A DNA stretch of 64,000 bases from Mongoliimonas terrestris (lineage in GTDB: Bacteria > Pseudomonadota > Alphaproteobacteria > Rhizobiales > Pleomorphomonadaceae), in NCBI RefSeq assembly GCF_001927285.1, contig NZ_MSIG01000001.1, forward strand, positions 62,001-126,000, in the 5' to 3' direction. Of this stretch, positions 1 to 8,191 are shown piece after piece (the stretch's first letter is position 1; every line of letters begins with the position of its first letter). The notes under the pieces were generated by a model, which worked only from the letters and a program-made list of their open reading frames with translations, was not told the origin of the DNA and searched no databases. Made by a program: the position numbers and the translations under genes.

Positions 1-13
1 CACGGCCCGCATA

Positions 14-838
14 GTGGATCGCAAGATCCCCACGTCGGACGAAGCCATTCGCGAGATCCTGTCCGGAGGCTACAAGCAAACGCGCACCGACCACGTGGAA
101 CACCTCCACTACGCCATCGGCATGCACGAATTCGGTCTCCTGCCCGAAGGCACCTGGATTCTGCGCGACGAGAGCGGTGGAGCGAGGCTGCGTGATCGGG
201 AAAGTTTCGCGACGTTGGTGGCCGGGGCGCGACAGACTGCCAGGGATCCGCTGCGCCTCCTCAAGGAAAACGTGGTCCCTTGGGGGCCGTGGCTGAGCGT
301 TGAGGCCCAACCGATCCACCGCCACGACCACGGACCGACGATCAGGCACATGATCGTCAGCGACGGCGACGAGCCTCCGCGAGCCGTGGCCCAGGAGGGG
401 CTCCGGTTCAAGCCGGGCGCGGAGGTGGCCGTGCGGTTTCGCACGGCGGTCGATGGTCACGTCCTCCTGATCGCCCACCGCCATCCCAATCCGGATGCCG
501 ACGTCTCGGAGCGGTTCCAGGTCCTGAACGACTTTCCCAAGCTCGCCTGCAAGCGGAGCGAAGTCTATCGCGCGGGAGAGATCCGCACGACCAAGCCGTT
601 CACACTGACACGATTCAACTCGTCGAACACACTCTACATCGTGAACTGGCCGCAGGTCTTGAAGCCTGCCGACTATGGTCTCACCGGGCTGTTCGCGGAC
701 GGAACGAAGGAGATCGACAGCCATCATCTGGCGAACATCGGACTTGCCATGGAACGGGGTGCGCGCATCGGTCTTGCCGACCCGCGCGCGCCCCGTGTCC
801 TTGGCGGTAGGCAGTCCCTGATCATCCAGGACGAGTGA
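14..838 (+). CDS. Hypothetical partner of CHAT-domain protein
   Basis: Function not recognised. The protein has 274 residues from a GTG start. The frame stays open to the window edge, so the true start may lie upstream. There is no signal peptide or membrane segment, so it should be cytoplasmic. Residues about 130-225 contain the stretch FKPGAEVAVRF followed by DGHVLLIAH and TLYIVNWP. This vaguely recalls the DUF4384-type beta-rich domain found beside caspase-like peptidases, but the match is by eye only. The stop is 12 nt before the CHAT gene and the intervening bases hold that gene's ribosome site (GGAGG), so the two are co-transcribed. It could be the substrate, sensor or adaptor of the CHAT protein; nothing in the sequence decides between these. 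Confidence 0.7.
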   Translation: MDRKIPTSDEAIREILSGGYKQTRTDHVEHLHYAIGMHEFGLLPEGTWILRDESGGARLRDRESFATLVAGARQTARDPLRLLKENVVPWGPWLSVEAQPIHRHDHGPTIRHMIVSDGDEPPRAVAQEGLRFKPGAEVAVRFRTAVDGHVLLIAHRHPNPDADVSERFQVLNDFPKLACKRSEVYRAGEIRTTKPFTLTRFNSSNTLYIVNWPQVLKPADYGLTGLFADGTKEIDSHHLANIGLAMERGARIGLADPRAPRVLGGRQSLIIQDE

Positions 839-850
839 CGGAGGTGTCCG

Positions 851-3805
851 GTGAACGACGAGACGGTAGCCGCCAAGTTCGACGCCGAACGTGTTCTGGA
901 TTTCCTGGACCAGATGAACGGGATCCGGTTGAAGCACGAGCTTCGCGCCCATATCCGGCGAGCGCCGGAGGTGGGCCTCACAAAGGATGGTCTCCTCGTC
1001 CTCAAGTTCGTTCTCGGCATCACACAGCGAAAGATCCGCCGCGACCTCCTTCTTCTCGACGTTGCTCTTCTGGAGAAGAGCCTCGCCCTCGGCGTCGATC
1101 GGGCCATGACCGTGGTTGAGCGACGAGCGGTCGCCAATCGGCGCAAGCTGGCCTGGCTCGTGCCGGCCTGCAGCGCCGCCGACGACTCGGGCCACCTTGA
1201 CGATGGCAATGCCATCGGGGCGGACCTTGTCCGGGCTCTGGACAGGGTGATCGCCGGGCGCTTCGATCGGCTGGACGAGGATGTTGTGACCCTCTTCGGT
1301 CTCCGCGGTGCGGCGCTGCTGAGAGACGTCGCGAAGAATTCGAGAAGCATCAAGGAGATCGGCTATGCGATCGAGGCCAGCCGGCAAGCGCTTGACCTCG
1401 CGCGCCAGATCGCCCATCCCGGCTTGACCCTGACCACCGCCCTCCAGTACGTGCGCGCCGTCGTCCAGTTTCTGAAAGCCGATCAGCCTCAGGACAGCAG
1501 CCATTCGCTCGCGGTTGTGGTCGAGGCACTCACCGCGCTTCAGGACGTCGTGGCCGAATGCGATCCACGAGATCCGCGCCTCACGCAACTGACCGCTTTG
1601 ATGGGTATTTTGTCGGCCCCTCTTGCCGCCATGGGTGCCTCCAAGGAGGCGTTGGATCGCCTCGGCCCAGGCCAGGGCGATCCGCAAGGCCCCGCCGCCG
1701 CCGGCAGTGCGATCGGACGCATCATGCGGACCCTGTTCATGGGCGCGGCGCGGGCGAAGAGTGGCGAGAAGGTCGACGGAGAACAACTCCTGCGGGACAT
1801 GGAAGTCTCCATCGAGACGATCGGTCCGAGCGTGGGGCTCGACATCTGGCTCCAATCCCAGAAAGGCCTCGCCGACCTGAAGGCCGCGCGGGGATCGAAG
1901 GGGGATGCCAAGGCGCTGCTCCTTGAGGCTCTGACGACGGGCCGCCAATTGATCCTCGCCAGCACCAGTGCCGACCAGGTGACCCGCGCGCTGACCGCGT
2001 TGTCCGAAGTTGCCGGCTCGCTGGTCGCGCTGGAAGCTGGCGACGGCAATGCGGAGGGCGTCTTCCGCGCGATCTCCCTCAGCCGGTCCGTCCGGTCGAG
2101 CGTCGGCATGGCCATGGCTCGCCTTGAGAGCGATCCCGCCTTTCTGGACGTGCGAAAGCTGAGGGGCGACGTCGTCCGCCTGCGCGAGGACGTCGCCCAT
2201 CGTCGGCGGCTCGGCCGCACGCTCCACGCGGAAATGAAAGCGTCACCCGCACTGTCGGATCCTCGGACGGCGGCGGAGAAATGGGCGCCCGCGACCAGTT
2301 TCCAACAGGCGTTCGACGAGGCGGTCCGACGTCTGGAGGTCGCCACAGGCACGTTCCAGCAAGCCCTGGCGCAGCGGGAGCTCGATGCGGTGCTGAAGGG
2401 CCCCGACATACGCGAGGTTTGCCAGGCGGTTCCGCCGGGCGGCGTCGCCGTGATCCTTGCGCCCGCCGCAAGCCGGGCGTGGCTCCTGATCGTGCCGCAC
2501 GGGGCGGACGGTCTCCGGTCAGACCATCTCGTTGAACTCGACGCACCATGGGGCGACCTGTCCACCGACCTGTTCGACGGCCCCGGACCGGCGCCGTCCT
2601 GGTTGCCCGTGTTCCGCCAGTTGCGGGCCGATCTGGCGGAGGGCCGACCGGTATCGATCCTCGGACCCGAACTGCGAGCATTCTCGGAGGCTCTCGATGC
2701 GATTACGCGGCGGCTGTGGGATGGATTGATGGGCCCTCTCGACGCAGCGCTGCGCGCCATCGGGTGTGCCCCGGACGGCTCCACCGAGGTCATCCTGATG
2801 CCGCCCGGAAAACTCTCCATCCTCCCGCTGCAAGCCGCATGGCGACCATCGGACGACAGCCACGACGGGCGGAGGCTGTTCCTCGATGACTGGGCGCTCA
2901 CGATCTGCCAGAGCCCGCAAGCGCTTGTCGCCGCGCACCAGCGGCTGTCGCAGCCGGCGCGCGCGCGTCGAAGGGCGCTCGGGGTCACCGATCCGCTCGG
3001 CGACCTGTCGGCCGGTAGCGACGCCTTCGTCAATCCAGGTCTTGCCGCCTTTGACGCGGCGGAGCGACGGGAACTGCGCGGGTCCGCGGCCACGCGGGCG
3101 GCCGTGCTTCAGGAAATCGGCACGTCGACACATGTGACCTTCTATTGCCACGGCGTTTGGAACCTGGAGGACCCGGAGGCATCCGGCCTGGCCCTCGCGC
3201 CAGCGCCCGGCACAACGGACCCCACGCGATCGGACAGAGGGCCATCCCGGCACGATCTTCTCTCGGTCCATGATCTCTGGCGCGCCGGAATCAGTCTCGA
3301 CGTGAGCCGGCTTTGGGTGCTGGCCGCCTGTGAGACCGGAGCGCTCGACCTGTCACTTCCGGACGAGTTCTCAGGGCTGGGGCCGAGCTTGGCGACCGAA
3401 GTTCCGGCGGTCCTGTCGACCCTCTATCCGGTCGATGCCAGCACCACGGACCTCGCGATACGGGCGTTCATGCGCGTCCATCTGAGCTTTGGCCTGTCAC
3501 CGGCCCGGGCCTTGCGGGAGGTTCAACGCGCGATCCGGATGGGGCGGGACGCGATCGAGAGGCTCGCTGGACCGGACGTCGCTCTCCCGGCGCCCGTGGG
3601 CGGGGCTCCAGGTGTTCGCCCTCAGACGATCACCGTCCCGCTGATGATCGACGAGACGCACGACCCCGCGTCGGCGATGGCGGACGCGGATGCCGACGGG
3701 AGAGAGCATAGGTCCACGGACGACGATGAACACGACACCGATGCCATCTCGCAGGCATGGCGCCAATCCTATTTCTGGGCAGCCTACGCGGTCGCGGGGC
3801 TCTGA
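851..3805 (+). CDS. CHAT-domain (caspase-like) protein with helical N-terminal region
   Basis: A 984-residue protein starting at GTG with a GGAGG ribosome site 7 nt upstream. The first ~600 residues are alpha-helical and TPR-like in appearance. The C-terminal third is a CHAT domain (clan CD peptidase fold, related to caspases and separase). The expected catalytic pair is present: His767 in FYCHG and Cys827 in AACETG. The typical CHAT end follows, with AVLSTLYPVD and SPARALREVQRAI. After about residue 920 comes an acidic low-complexity tail. CHAT proteins are known as proteases in defence and programmed-death circuits, for example TPR-CHAT with type III-E CRISPR effectors. Here the only visible partner is the gene just upstream. 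Its 3' end overlaps the convergent apbE gene by 22 nt. The domain call is firm; the biological role is open. Confidence 0.85.
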   Translation: MNDETVAAKFDAERVLDFLDQMNGIRLKHELRAHIRRAPEVGLTKDGLLVLKFVLGITQRKIRRDLLLLDVALLEKSLALGVDRAMTVVERRAVANRRKLAWLVPACSAADDSGHLDDGNAIGADLVRALDRVIAGRFDRLDEDVVTLFGLRGAALLRDVAKNSRSIKEIGYAIEASRQALDLARQIAHPGLTLTTALQYVRAVVQFLKADQPQDSSHSLAVVVEALTALQDVVAECDPRDPRLTQLTALMGILSAPLAAMGASKEALDRLGPGQGDPQGPAAAGSAIGRIMRTLFMGAARAKSGEKVDGEQLLRDMEVSIETIGPSVGLDIWLQSQKGLADLKAARGSKGDAKALLLEALTTGRQLILASTSADQVTRALTALSEVAGSLVALEAGDGNAEGVFRAISLSRSVRSSVGMAMARLESDPAFLDVRKLRGDVVRLREDVAHRRRLGRTLHAEMKASPALSDPRTAAEKWAPATSFQQAFDEAVRRLEVATGTFQQALAQRELDAVLKGPDIREVCQAVPPGGVAVILAPAASRAWLLIVPHGADGLRSDHLVELDAPWGDLSTDLFDGPGPAPSWLPVFRQLRADLAEGRPVSILGPELRAFSEALDAITRRLWDGLMGPLDAALRAIGCAPDGSTEVILMPPGKLSILPLQAAWRPSDDSHDGRRLFLDDWALTICQSPQALVAAHQRLSQPARARRRALGVTDPLGDLSAGSDAFVNPGLAAFDAAERRELRGSAATRAAVLQEIGTSTHVTFYCHGVWNLEDPEASGLALAPAPGTTDPTRSDRGPSRHDLLSVHDLWRAGISLDVSRLWVLAACETGALDLSLPDEFSGLGPSLATEVPAVLSTLYPVDASTTDLAIRAFMRVHLSFGLSPARALREVQRAIRMGRDAIERLAGPDVALPAPVGGAPGVRPQTITVPLMIDETHDPASAMADADADGREHRSTDDDEHDTDAISQAWRQSYFWAAYAVAGL

Positions 3806-4839
3806 GCCGCCCTCTCGTCAGACCCTTTCTGTCCAACAGCGTCCGCCGAGACGGTGAACGCCTGATTCTCGACCGGATCCCCAGCAGCTTCGGCGAAGCG
3901 ACCGGACGCCCGTTCTGCGAAGGACCCGTCGTCACGGCGTAGCACGAACAGGCATTCGGCCCCGAACCGATCGGCGAAGGAGAGGCCGTCGTCCGGGCCG
4001 AGCACCATGAGGGCCGTCGCGGTCGCGTCGGCGACCATGGCGGTCGGCGCCAGCACCGTCACCGATGCCACGCCGTTCGCCACCGGACGCCCGGTGCGGG
4101 GATCGATGGTGTGGGATATGCGCCCGCCATCGCCGTCGCGGACGTGTCGGTAGTCGCCGGACGTGGCGACGGCGCAGTCCTCCAGGTCGATCACGCCGTG
4201 GATCCGGCGCCGTTCCAACTCCGGCCGCTCGACCGCGACGGACCACGGCGTTTCGCCCGGCTTTTTCCCGCGGGCGCGCATCTCGCCGTCAATGCCGACG
4301 AGGAAGGCCCCGATCCCCGCCGCGTCGAGGACGCGCGCGAGTTCGTCGACCCCGAAGCCCTTTGCGATGCCCGAAAGGTCGAGCGCCATCGGAGCGCGCT
4401 TGCGGACGCGACTCCCGCGCCGATCAATCTCCAGGGCGTCGATATCGAGCGAGGCCCGTGCGCCCGCCAGTCCTTCGACCTGTCCGGCGTGGGCTCCGAA
4501 GCCCCATTCGGCGACGAGGCGGCCGACACCGATATCGAAGGCCCCGTCGCTGGCATCCCGGATCTGAAGGGCGGCCGCAAGGACGCTCACGAGGGTCGGA
4601 GGGACCTCCATCCAGTCGCCGACGGGCGCCCGGTTCAACTGCATCAGGTCGGAGTCCGGCTTCCACGTGGACATCTGGTCGTCCACGGCGCCGACGGCGC
4701 GGACCAGTGCCTGGCCGATCGCCATCGGGTCCGGCCCTCCGTCGTCGAACCAGACGGCCGTCCAGCGGGTGCCCATGGTGGGGCCGTTCAGGCTGACACG
4801 GCGCGCACCGGAAGGCCCCTCAATAGACGTCCTCGACAT
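3784..4839 (-). CDS. apbE: FAD:protein FMN transferase ApbE
   Basis: ApbE attaches FMN from FAD covalently to Ser/Thr residues of partner proteins, normally outside the cytoplasm. The 351-residue protein opens with the family signature GPTMGTRW at about residue 18. It goes on with MSTWKPDSDL, the SDGAFDIGVG block, the LSGIAKGFGVD block and a C-terminal TSGDYRHV...SHTIDPRTG...VTVLAPTAMVADATATALMVLG region, all diagnostic. Unusually, no signal peptide or lipobox is visible before the domain, whereas most ApbE proteins are lipoproteins. It could act in the cytoplasm, or an upstream start may be missed. It overlaps the reductase gene upstream by 20 nt and lies in one operon with a DUF2271 protein that carries a matching flavinylation motif. 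Family assignment is secure. Confidence 0.93.
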   Translation of the reverse strand: MSRTSIEGPSGARRVSLNGPTMGTRWTAVWFDDGGPDPMAIGQALVRAVGAVDDQMSTWKPDSDLMQLNRAPVGDWMEVPPTLVSVLAAALQIRDASDGAFDIGVGRLVAEWGFGAHAGQVEGLAGARASLDIDALEIDRRGSRVRKRAPMALDLSGIAKGFGVDELARVLDAAGIGAFLVGIDGEMRARGKKPGETPWSVAVERPELERRRIHGVIDLEDCAVATSGDYRHVRDGDGGRISHTIDPRTGRPVANGVASVTVLAPTAMVADATATALMVLGPDDGLSFADRFGAECLFVLRRDDGSFAERASGRFAEAAGDPVENQAFTVSADAVGQKGSDERAAQSPATA

Positions 4840-7030
4840 AGCGCCCCTCCTGTTTCAACGCCTCGACCGTGAGCCCGAGCGGCCGCAGCGCCTGGCCGAT
4901 CGCGTCGGCGACGCCGGCTGCCATGTCGCGACCGCCGCAAACCATGACCTGCGCGCCCTTCGCCATCAGCGCCCGCACCGTCTCGGCATCCGCCGCGAGG
5001 CGGTCCTGGACGTGGGCGCGGTCCGCGACCCGCGAGAAGGCGGTGTGCAGGCCGGAAAGCCGGCCTTCGACGATCCAGCGCTGCAGGTCGCGCCCGTAGA
5101 GGAAGTCGGACGCCGGGTTGCGGGCCCCGAACCAGAGGTGCATCGGCCGCCGGCTGTCGTTGTGGCGGATGAAGCCGGCGAGCGGGCCGATGCCCGTTCC
5201 GGCGCCGATCAGGATCACCGGCGCGGTACCCTCGGCGGGACGGAAGCCGGGGTTGGCCCGCACGAAGGCGTCGATCTCGCCGCGGATGGGCAGATCCGTC
5301 AGGAAGCGGGAGCAGAGACCGCCCGGATGGCGGCGCACGCAGATCTCCAGCATCCCGTCGCGTGTCTGAGAGGCGAGCGAGTAGAAGCGCGCGACGTCGC
5401 TGCCCGGGGCCAGAATGCCGACCAGGTCGCCCGCCTCGAAGCGCGGCAGGCGCGCCCCGAACAGGTAGCCGTGGAGGGTTGGCCGCGGTTCCGCCGGCGC
5501 GAACCGCAGCACGGCGGTTGGCGCGTCCACCGCCAACCCGTAGTCCTCGCGGGAGTCGAGACGAAAGCGACAGGTTTTCGGGCGGACCGGCACATGCGCG
5601 AGTGCAAGGTCGATCCCGAGCCCCGCCCCGAGTTCAACGCCCCACTGCGCGAAGCTCTGTGCCGACTGGCGGTCGATCCGACCGAGAGCGAGCAGCCTTG
5701 CGGCGCTCGTCCTTCCAAGAGCCTCATCCACAGCGGCTGCAAAGGCACAATAGTGGCCGAAACCACGGTCTCCGAAGCCGAGCACGGCGAAGGCGGGCGC
5801 GGGCGCGGCCGGCAACCGGCCGAGCCGATCCAGGAAGTGCCGCGCCGAGGCGGGCGCCTCGCCATTGCCATAGGTGGCGGTGAGCACGATCAGCCTGTCC
5901 GCGCGCCGGTAGACCGCGATGTCGTTCATCGCTCCGGTGTGGACCTTGTGTCCCGCGGCGGTGAGCGCGGCGTGAAGCGTGCCGGCGAAGCCCCATGTGG
6001 TGTTGCCCTCGCTGCCGACGAGGATCACCGTGTCGGCGGACTGGGCTCCGACGTTGGTCGGGATCCGCGGCCGGGCGCGCCGCCGGGCGACCCAGATGAC
6101 GAGACCGGTCGCGGTCATCACCGGAACCATGGCCGAGCCGGCGCCCAGCACCAGGGCGAGCCACCAGAGGCCTTCGCCTGTGTGGAGGGCGTAGATCCAC
6201 TGGGTCGCTGCCTGCCAGGCGCCATTCTTCGCGGTGGTCAGGACCGCGCCCGTCGCGGGATCGACGGTCGCCGCGCCGGACGCGGTCGTCAGGGTGAAGA
6301 CGTCGGTCGGATCGTCGGGATAGGGGAAGGAGAGGTCTCGCAGGTCCCGGAGATCGACCGCCTTGAGGGCCGCGAGTTCGTGCACGGCGAGCGCCGGACC
6401 GGCGGAGGCCTCCGCGGTCGGGGCTTCGGCGGGCGAACCGTCGGGAAGGATCTCGAAGGTCGAGAGCGAGAGCAGCAATCCTGTCGCGGCGGAGAGCAGA
6501 AGCCCCCCGGCTGCGGCCCGGCCGAGTTCGCCGTGGATCCGCTGGCTGGCGGTGCCGCGGATGGGACCGAAGAGGCGCCGCCAGCCGCCGAGGCGCTGGG
6601 CGAGCATCGCCGTACCGGAGAGCACGAGGACCAGCATCGCCGCGGCGCCGAAGCCCACGACGGCGCGGCCGGTGTCGTCCGCCAGCAGCTTGCGGTGGAG
6701 GTTCGTCACCCACAGCGTGAACGCCGACGGCGCGTAGGGGCCCACCACCGCGCCCGTACAGGGATCGATGGTCGCCATGCCGGGGCGGTCCGGGTCGAAC
6801 CAGGTCGCGACGACGAGACCGGACGGCTTGCGCTCGATCCTCTCCACGCCGGGCAGAGTCACCTGCACCCGGGCGGCGAGATCGGCGACGGTGACCTCGC
6901 CCCGGGCCGGAACGGACGCCTCCAGCCGCTCCAGGACCGGGTTCACCGACAGCACCGCGCCCGTCGCCGCCATCAGGGCGACGAGAAGCGCGGCGACGAG
7001 GCCGGGGATCGAGTGGATCGTGCGGAACAT
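4820..7030 (-). CDS. PepSY / flavodoxin / FNR-type membrane flavoreductase
   Basis: A 736-residue fusion. Residues 1-~300 form a PepSY-associated transmembrane region with about four helices and histidines in NLHRKLL and RIHGELG that may ligate heme. Residues ~330-470 are a flavodoxin domain (VGSEGNTTWGFA, TATYGNGEAP) for FMN. Residues ~500-736 are a ferredoxin-NADP reductase domain with FAD motif RFYSLAS and NADPH motif GAGTGIGPLAGF. The architecture matches sulfite-reductase-flavoprotein-like PepSY proteins, thought to move electrons from cytosolic NAD(P)H across the membrane. Its downstream neighbours are apbE (20-nt overlap) and, upstream, a DUF2271 protein, so the predicted acceptor is a flavin outside the membrane. 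Domain order is visible directly; the electron-transfer route is inferred from the neighbourhood. Confidence 0.88.
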   Translation of the reverse strand: MFRTIHSIPGLVAALLVALMAATGAVLSVNPVLERLEASVPARGEVTVADLAARVQVTLPGVERIERKPSGLVVATWFDPDRPGMATIDPCTGAVVGPYAPSAFTLWVTNLHRKLLADDTGRAVVGFGAAAMLVLVLSGTAMLAQRLGGWRRLFGPIRGTASQRIHGELGRAAAGGLLLSAATGLLLSLSTFEILPDGSPAEAPTAEASAGPALAVHELAALKAVDLRDLRDLSFPYPDDPTDVFTLTTASGAATVDPATGAVLTTAKNGAWQAATQWIYALHTGEGLWWLALVLGAGSAMVPVMTATGLVIWVARRRARPRIPTNVGAQSADTVILVGSEGNTTWGFAGTLHAALTAAGHKVHTGAMNDIAVYRRADRLIVLTATYGNGEAPASARHFLDRLGRLPAAPAPAFAVLGFGDRGFGHYCAFAAAVDEALGRTSAARLLALGRIDRQSAQSFAQWGVELGAGLGIDLALAHVPVRPKTCRFRLDSREDYGLAVDAPTAVLRFAPAEPRPTLHGYLFGARLPRFEAGDLVGILAPGSDVARFYSLASQTRDGMLEICVRRHPGGLCSRFLTDLPIRGEIDAFVRANPGFRPAEGTAPVILIGAGTGIGPLAGFIRHNDSRRPMHLWFGARNPASDFLYGRDLQRWIVEGRLSGLHTAFSRVADRAHVQDRLAADAETVRALMAKGAQVMVCGGRDMAAGVADAIGQALRPLGLTVEALKQEGRYVEDVY

Positions 7031-7044
7031 GGGTTCGGTCCGAT

Positions 7045-7515
7045 TCAGAAGCTGTAGGTGAAGCTCTCGACGTAGCCGCGCCCGGCGACGGGCTTGCCGT
7101 TGCCCGCCGTGGTGAGCGGCGCCACGACGTCGGACGGGTTGTCGCGCATATCCTCCACGGCCGTGTCGACGCGCACGTCGAAGCCGCCGTCGATCAGCGT
7201 GTCCGCGAGGTCGAGGGTGATCGTCAGCGTGCGTCCCGCGCCGACGCTCGCGCCGGTGATGCCGTCGACCTCGGCGATCGACCCGCCGGACGCGCGCTGC
7301 CAGTCGGAGAGGTGGCGGTAGTATTTCGCCTTGCCGCCGGCCATCCAGAGCGTGCCCTGGTAGGCGCCGGCGCTGTCGACGACGTAGAGGACCACATAGG
7401 CGCCGTCGCCGCCGTAGCTCTTGATCGTCGTTTCGAAGGTGATCTGGCGGGCATCGGCAAGGGTCGGCGCGACGAGCGCCGTCGCCGCGGCCAGCGCGGG
7501 GGTCAGGATCTTCAT
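7045..7515 (-). CDS. Exported DUF2271 protein with ApbE flavinylation motif
   Basis: A 156-residue protein with a Sec signal peptide (residues 1-22, cleavage near LADA). The remainder is the DUF2271 domain (TFETTIKSYGG, YVVLYVVDSAGAYQGTLWMAGG, LSDWQRASGG). Residues 84-90 read DGITGAS, which fits the ApbE target pattern D-x-x-[ST]-G-A-[ST] and predicts FMN attachment at Thr87. It lies 14 nt upstream of the PepSY flavoreductase gene and two genes upstream of apbE. The most economical reading is a small periplasmic flavoprotein that accepts electrons from that reductase. The family and the motif are seen; covalent flavin is a prediction. Confidence 0.88.
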   Translation of the reverse strand: MKILTPALAAATALVAPTLADARQITFETTIKSYGGDGAYVVLYVVDSAGAYQGTLWMAGGKAKYYRHLSDWQRASGGSIAEVDGITGASVGAGRTLTITLDLADTLIDGGFDVRVDTAVEDMRDNPSDVVAPLTTAGNGKPVAGRGYVESFTYSF

Positions 7516-7550
7516 CTGGGTGGTCCTTCGTTGGGAGTTTTGGCGGCGAC

Positions 7551-8057
7551 TTACTTCACCTCGACCTTCGGGCGGGACTTGCCCTTGAAGAGGCCGTTGT
7601 CGGGGACGGGCGCGTTCGGGTCGGACGGACCGGTCTGCGGCAAGGCCGACCCGCCGCGATCGTCGTCATCGTCATCGTCATCGTCATCGTCGTCGTCGTG
7701 GTGGTCGCGACGTCCGCCGTCGCGCCTCTGATCGTCGTCGCGGGAAAGGTCGACCCGGCGATCCTCGCGATCATCCCGGTCGCCGCGGCGGAACTCGGTC
7801 GCCAGCACCTGGAGCGTCGCGGGGTCGATGATCGCCTCGAAGCGGCGGCCGTCCCGGTCGGTGCAGAAGATCTCGTAGCAGCCGTCGTCGGTCTTGATCC
7901 GCTGCACGGTCCAGCCGCGCGCCTCCGCCATCTTCACGACCGCGCTGCGCGGCTGCCAGTCGCCGATCCGCGCCTCGCATTCGTCGTCGTCCGCTAGGGC
8001 GACGCCAACGCCCGTCAGGGCGAGAGCGGCGGCCACGATCAGGATCTTCGTCTTCAT
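7551..8057 (-). CDS. Exported PepSY-domain protein with poly-Asp tail
   Basis: 168 residues from the ATG at 8057. This start is preferred to the TTG five codons earlier because GGGAG sits 8 nt upstream of it. A signal peptide (ending near GVALA) is followed by a PepSY-like domain (EARIGDWQPRSAVVKMAEARGW, CYEIFCTDRDGRRFEAIIDPATL). The last third is extremely charged: an Asp/Arg-rich stretch, then a run of 13 Asp with two His in front (possible divalent metal binding), then a short Lys-rich end. PepSY proteins of this kind usually sit beside two-component systems, as here, with the response regulator divergent. It is probably the first gene of the leftward redox operon and a target of that regulator. 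Function unknown. Confidence 0.85.
   Translation of the reverse strand: MKTKILIVAAALALTGVGVALADDDECEARIGDWQPRSAVVKMAEARGWTVQRIKTDDGCYEIFCTDRDGRRFEAIIDPATLQVLATEFRRGDRDDREDRRVDLSRDDDQRRDGGRRDHHDDDDDDDDDDDDDRGGSALPQTGPSDPNAPVPDNGLFKGKSRPKVEVK
7659..7700. repeat. Short-period repeat encoding poly-Asp
   Basis: On the plus strand the bases alternate between CGT and CAT triplets (GTCATC repeated four to five times, then CGT repeats). On the minus strand they encode the run of 13 aspartates in the PepSY protein. Such a tract is prone to slippage, so the number of Asp residues may vary between strains. Confidence 0.8.
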
Positions 8058-8100
8058 CTCATGCACTCCCAAGCCGTCTCGGCTGGCGGCACCGTGGTCC

Positions 8101-8160
8101 TCGCAGCTGACGGTCAGCTGAAGCCCTTACAGAAATCGCTTCAGCTTCCTGTCAGCTTGG
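8101..8160. promoter_or_regulatory. Candidate binding site of the adjacent OmpR-type regulator
   Basis: This lies in the divergent promoter between the PepSY gene and the response regulator. TCAGCTT occurs at 8141-8147 and again at 8152-8158, an 11-bp spacing (one helical turn) as expected for tandem OmpR/PhoB-family sites. In addition AGCTGAAGC (8116-8124) and GCTTCAGCT (8138-8146) form a perfect 9-bp inverted repeat with a 13-bp gap, and CAGCTGA recurs at 8104-8110. Repeats are seen directly; assignment to this regulator is inferred. Confidence 0.5.
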
Positions 8161-8191
8161 GCGCGCAGAGAAGATCTCGAAGGAGATGCCC

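Noticed and set aside
4667..7057. 796-codon plus-strand open frame antisense to the PepSY flavoreductase
   Set aside because: It lies opposite a gene with clear domains, is rich in Arg/Gly/His/Glu as expected for a GC-driven shadow, and has no recognisable motif.
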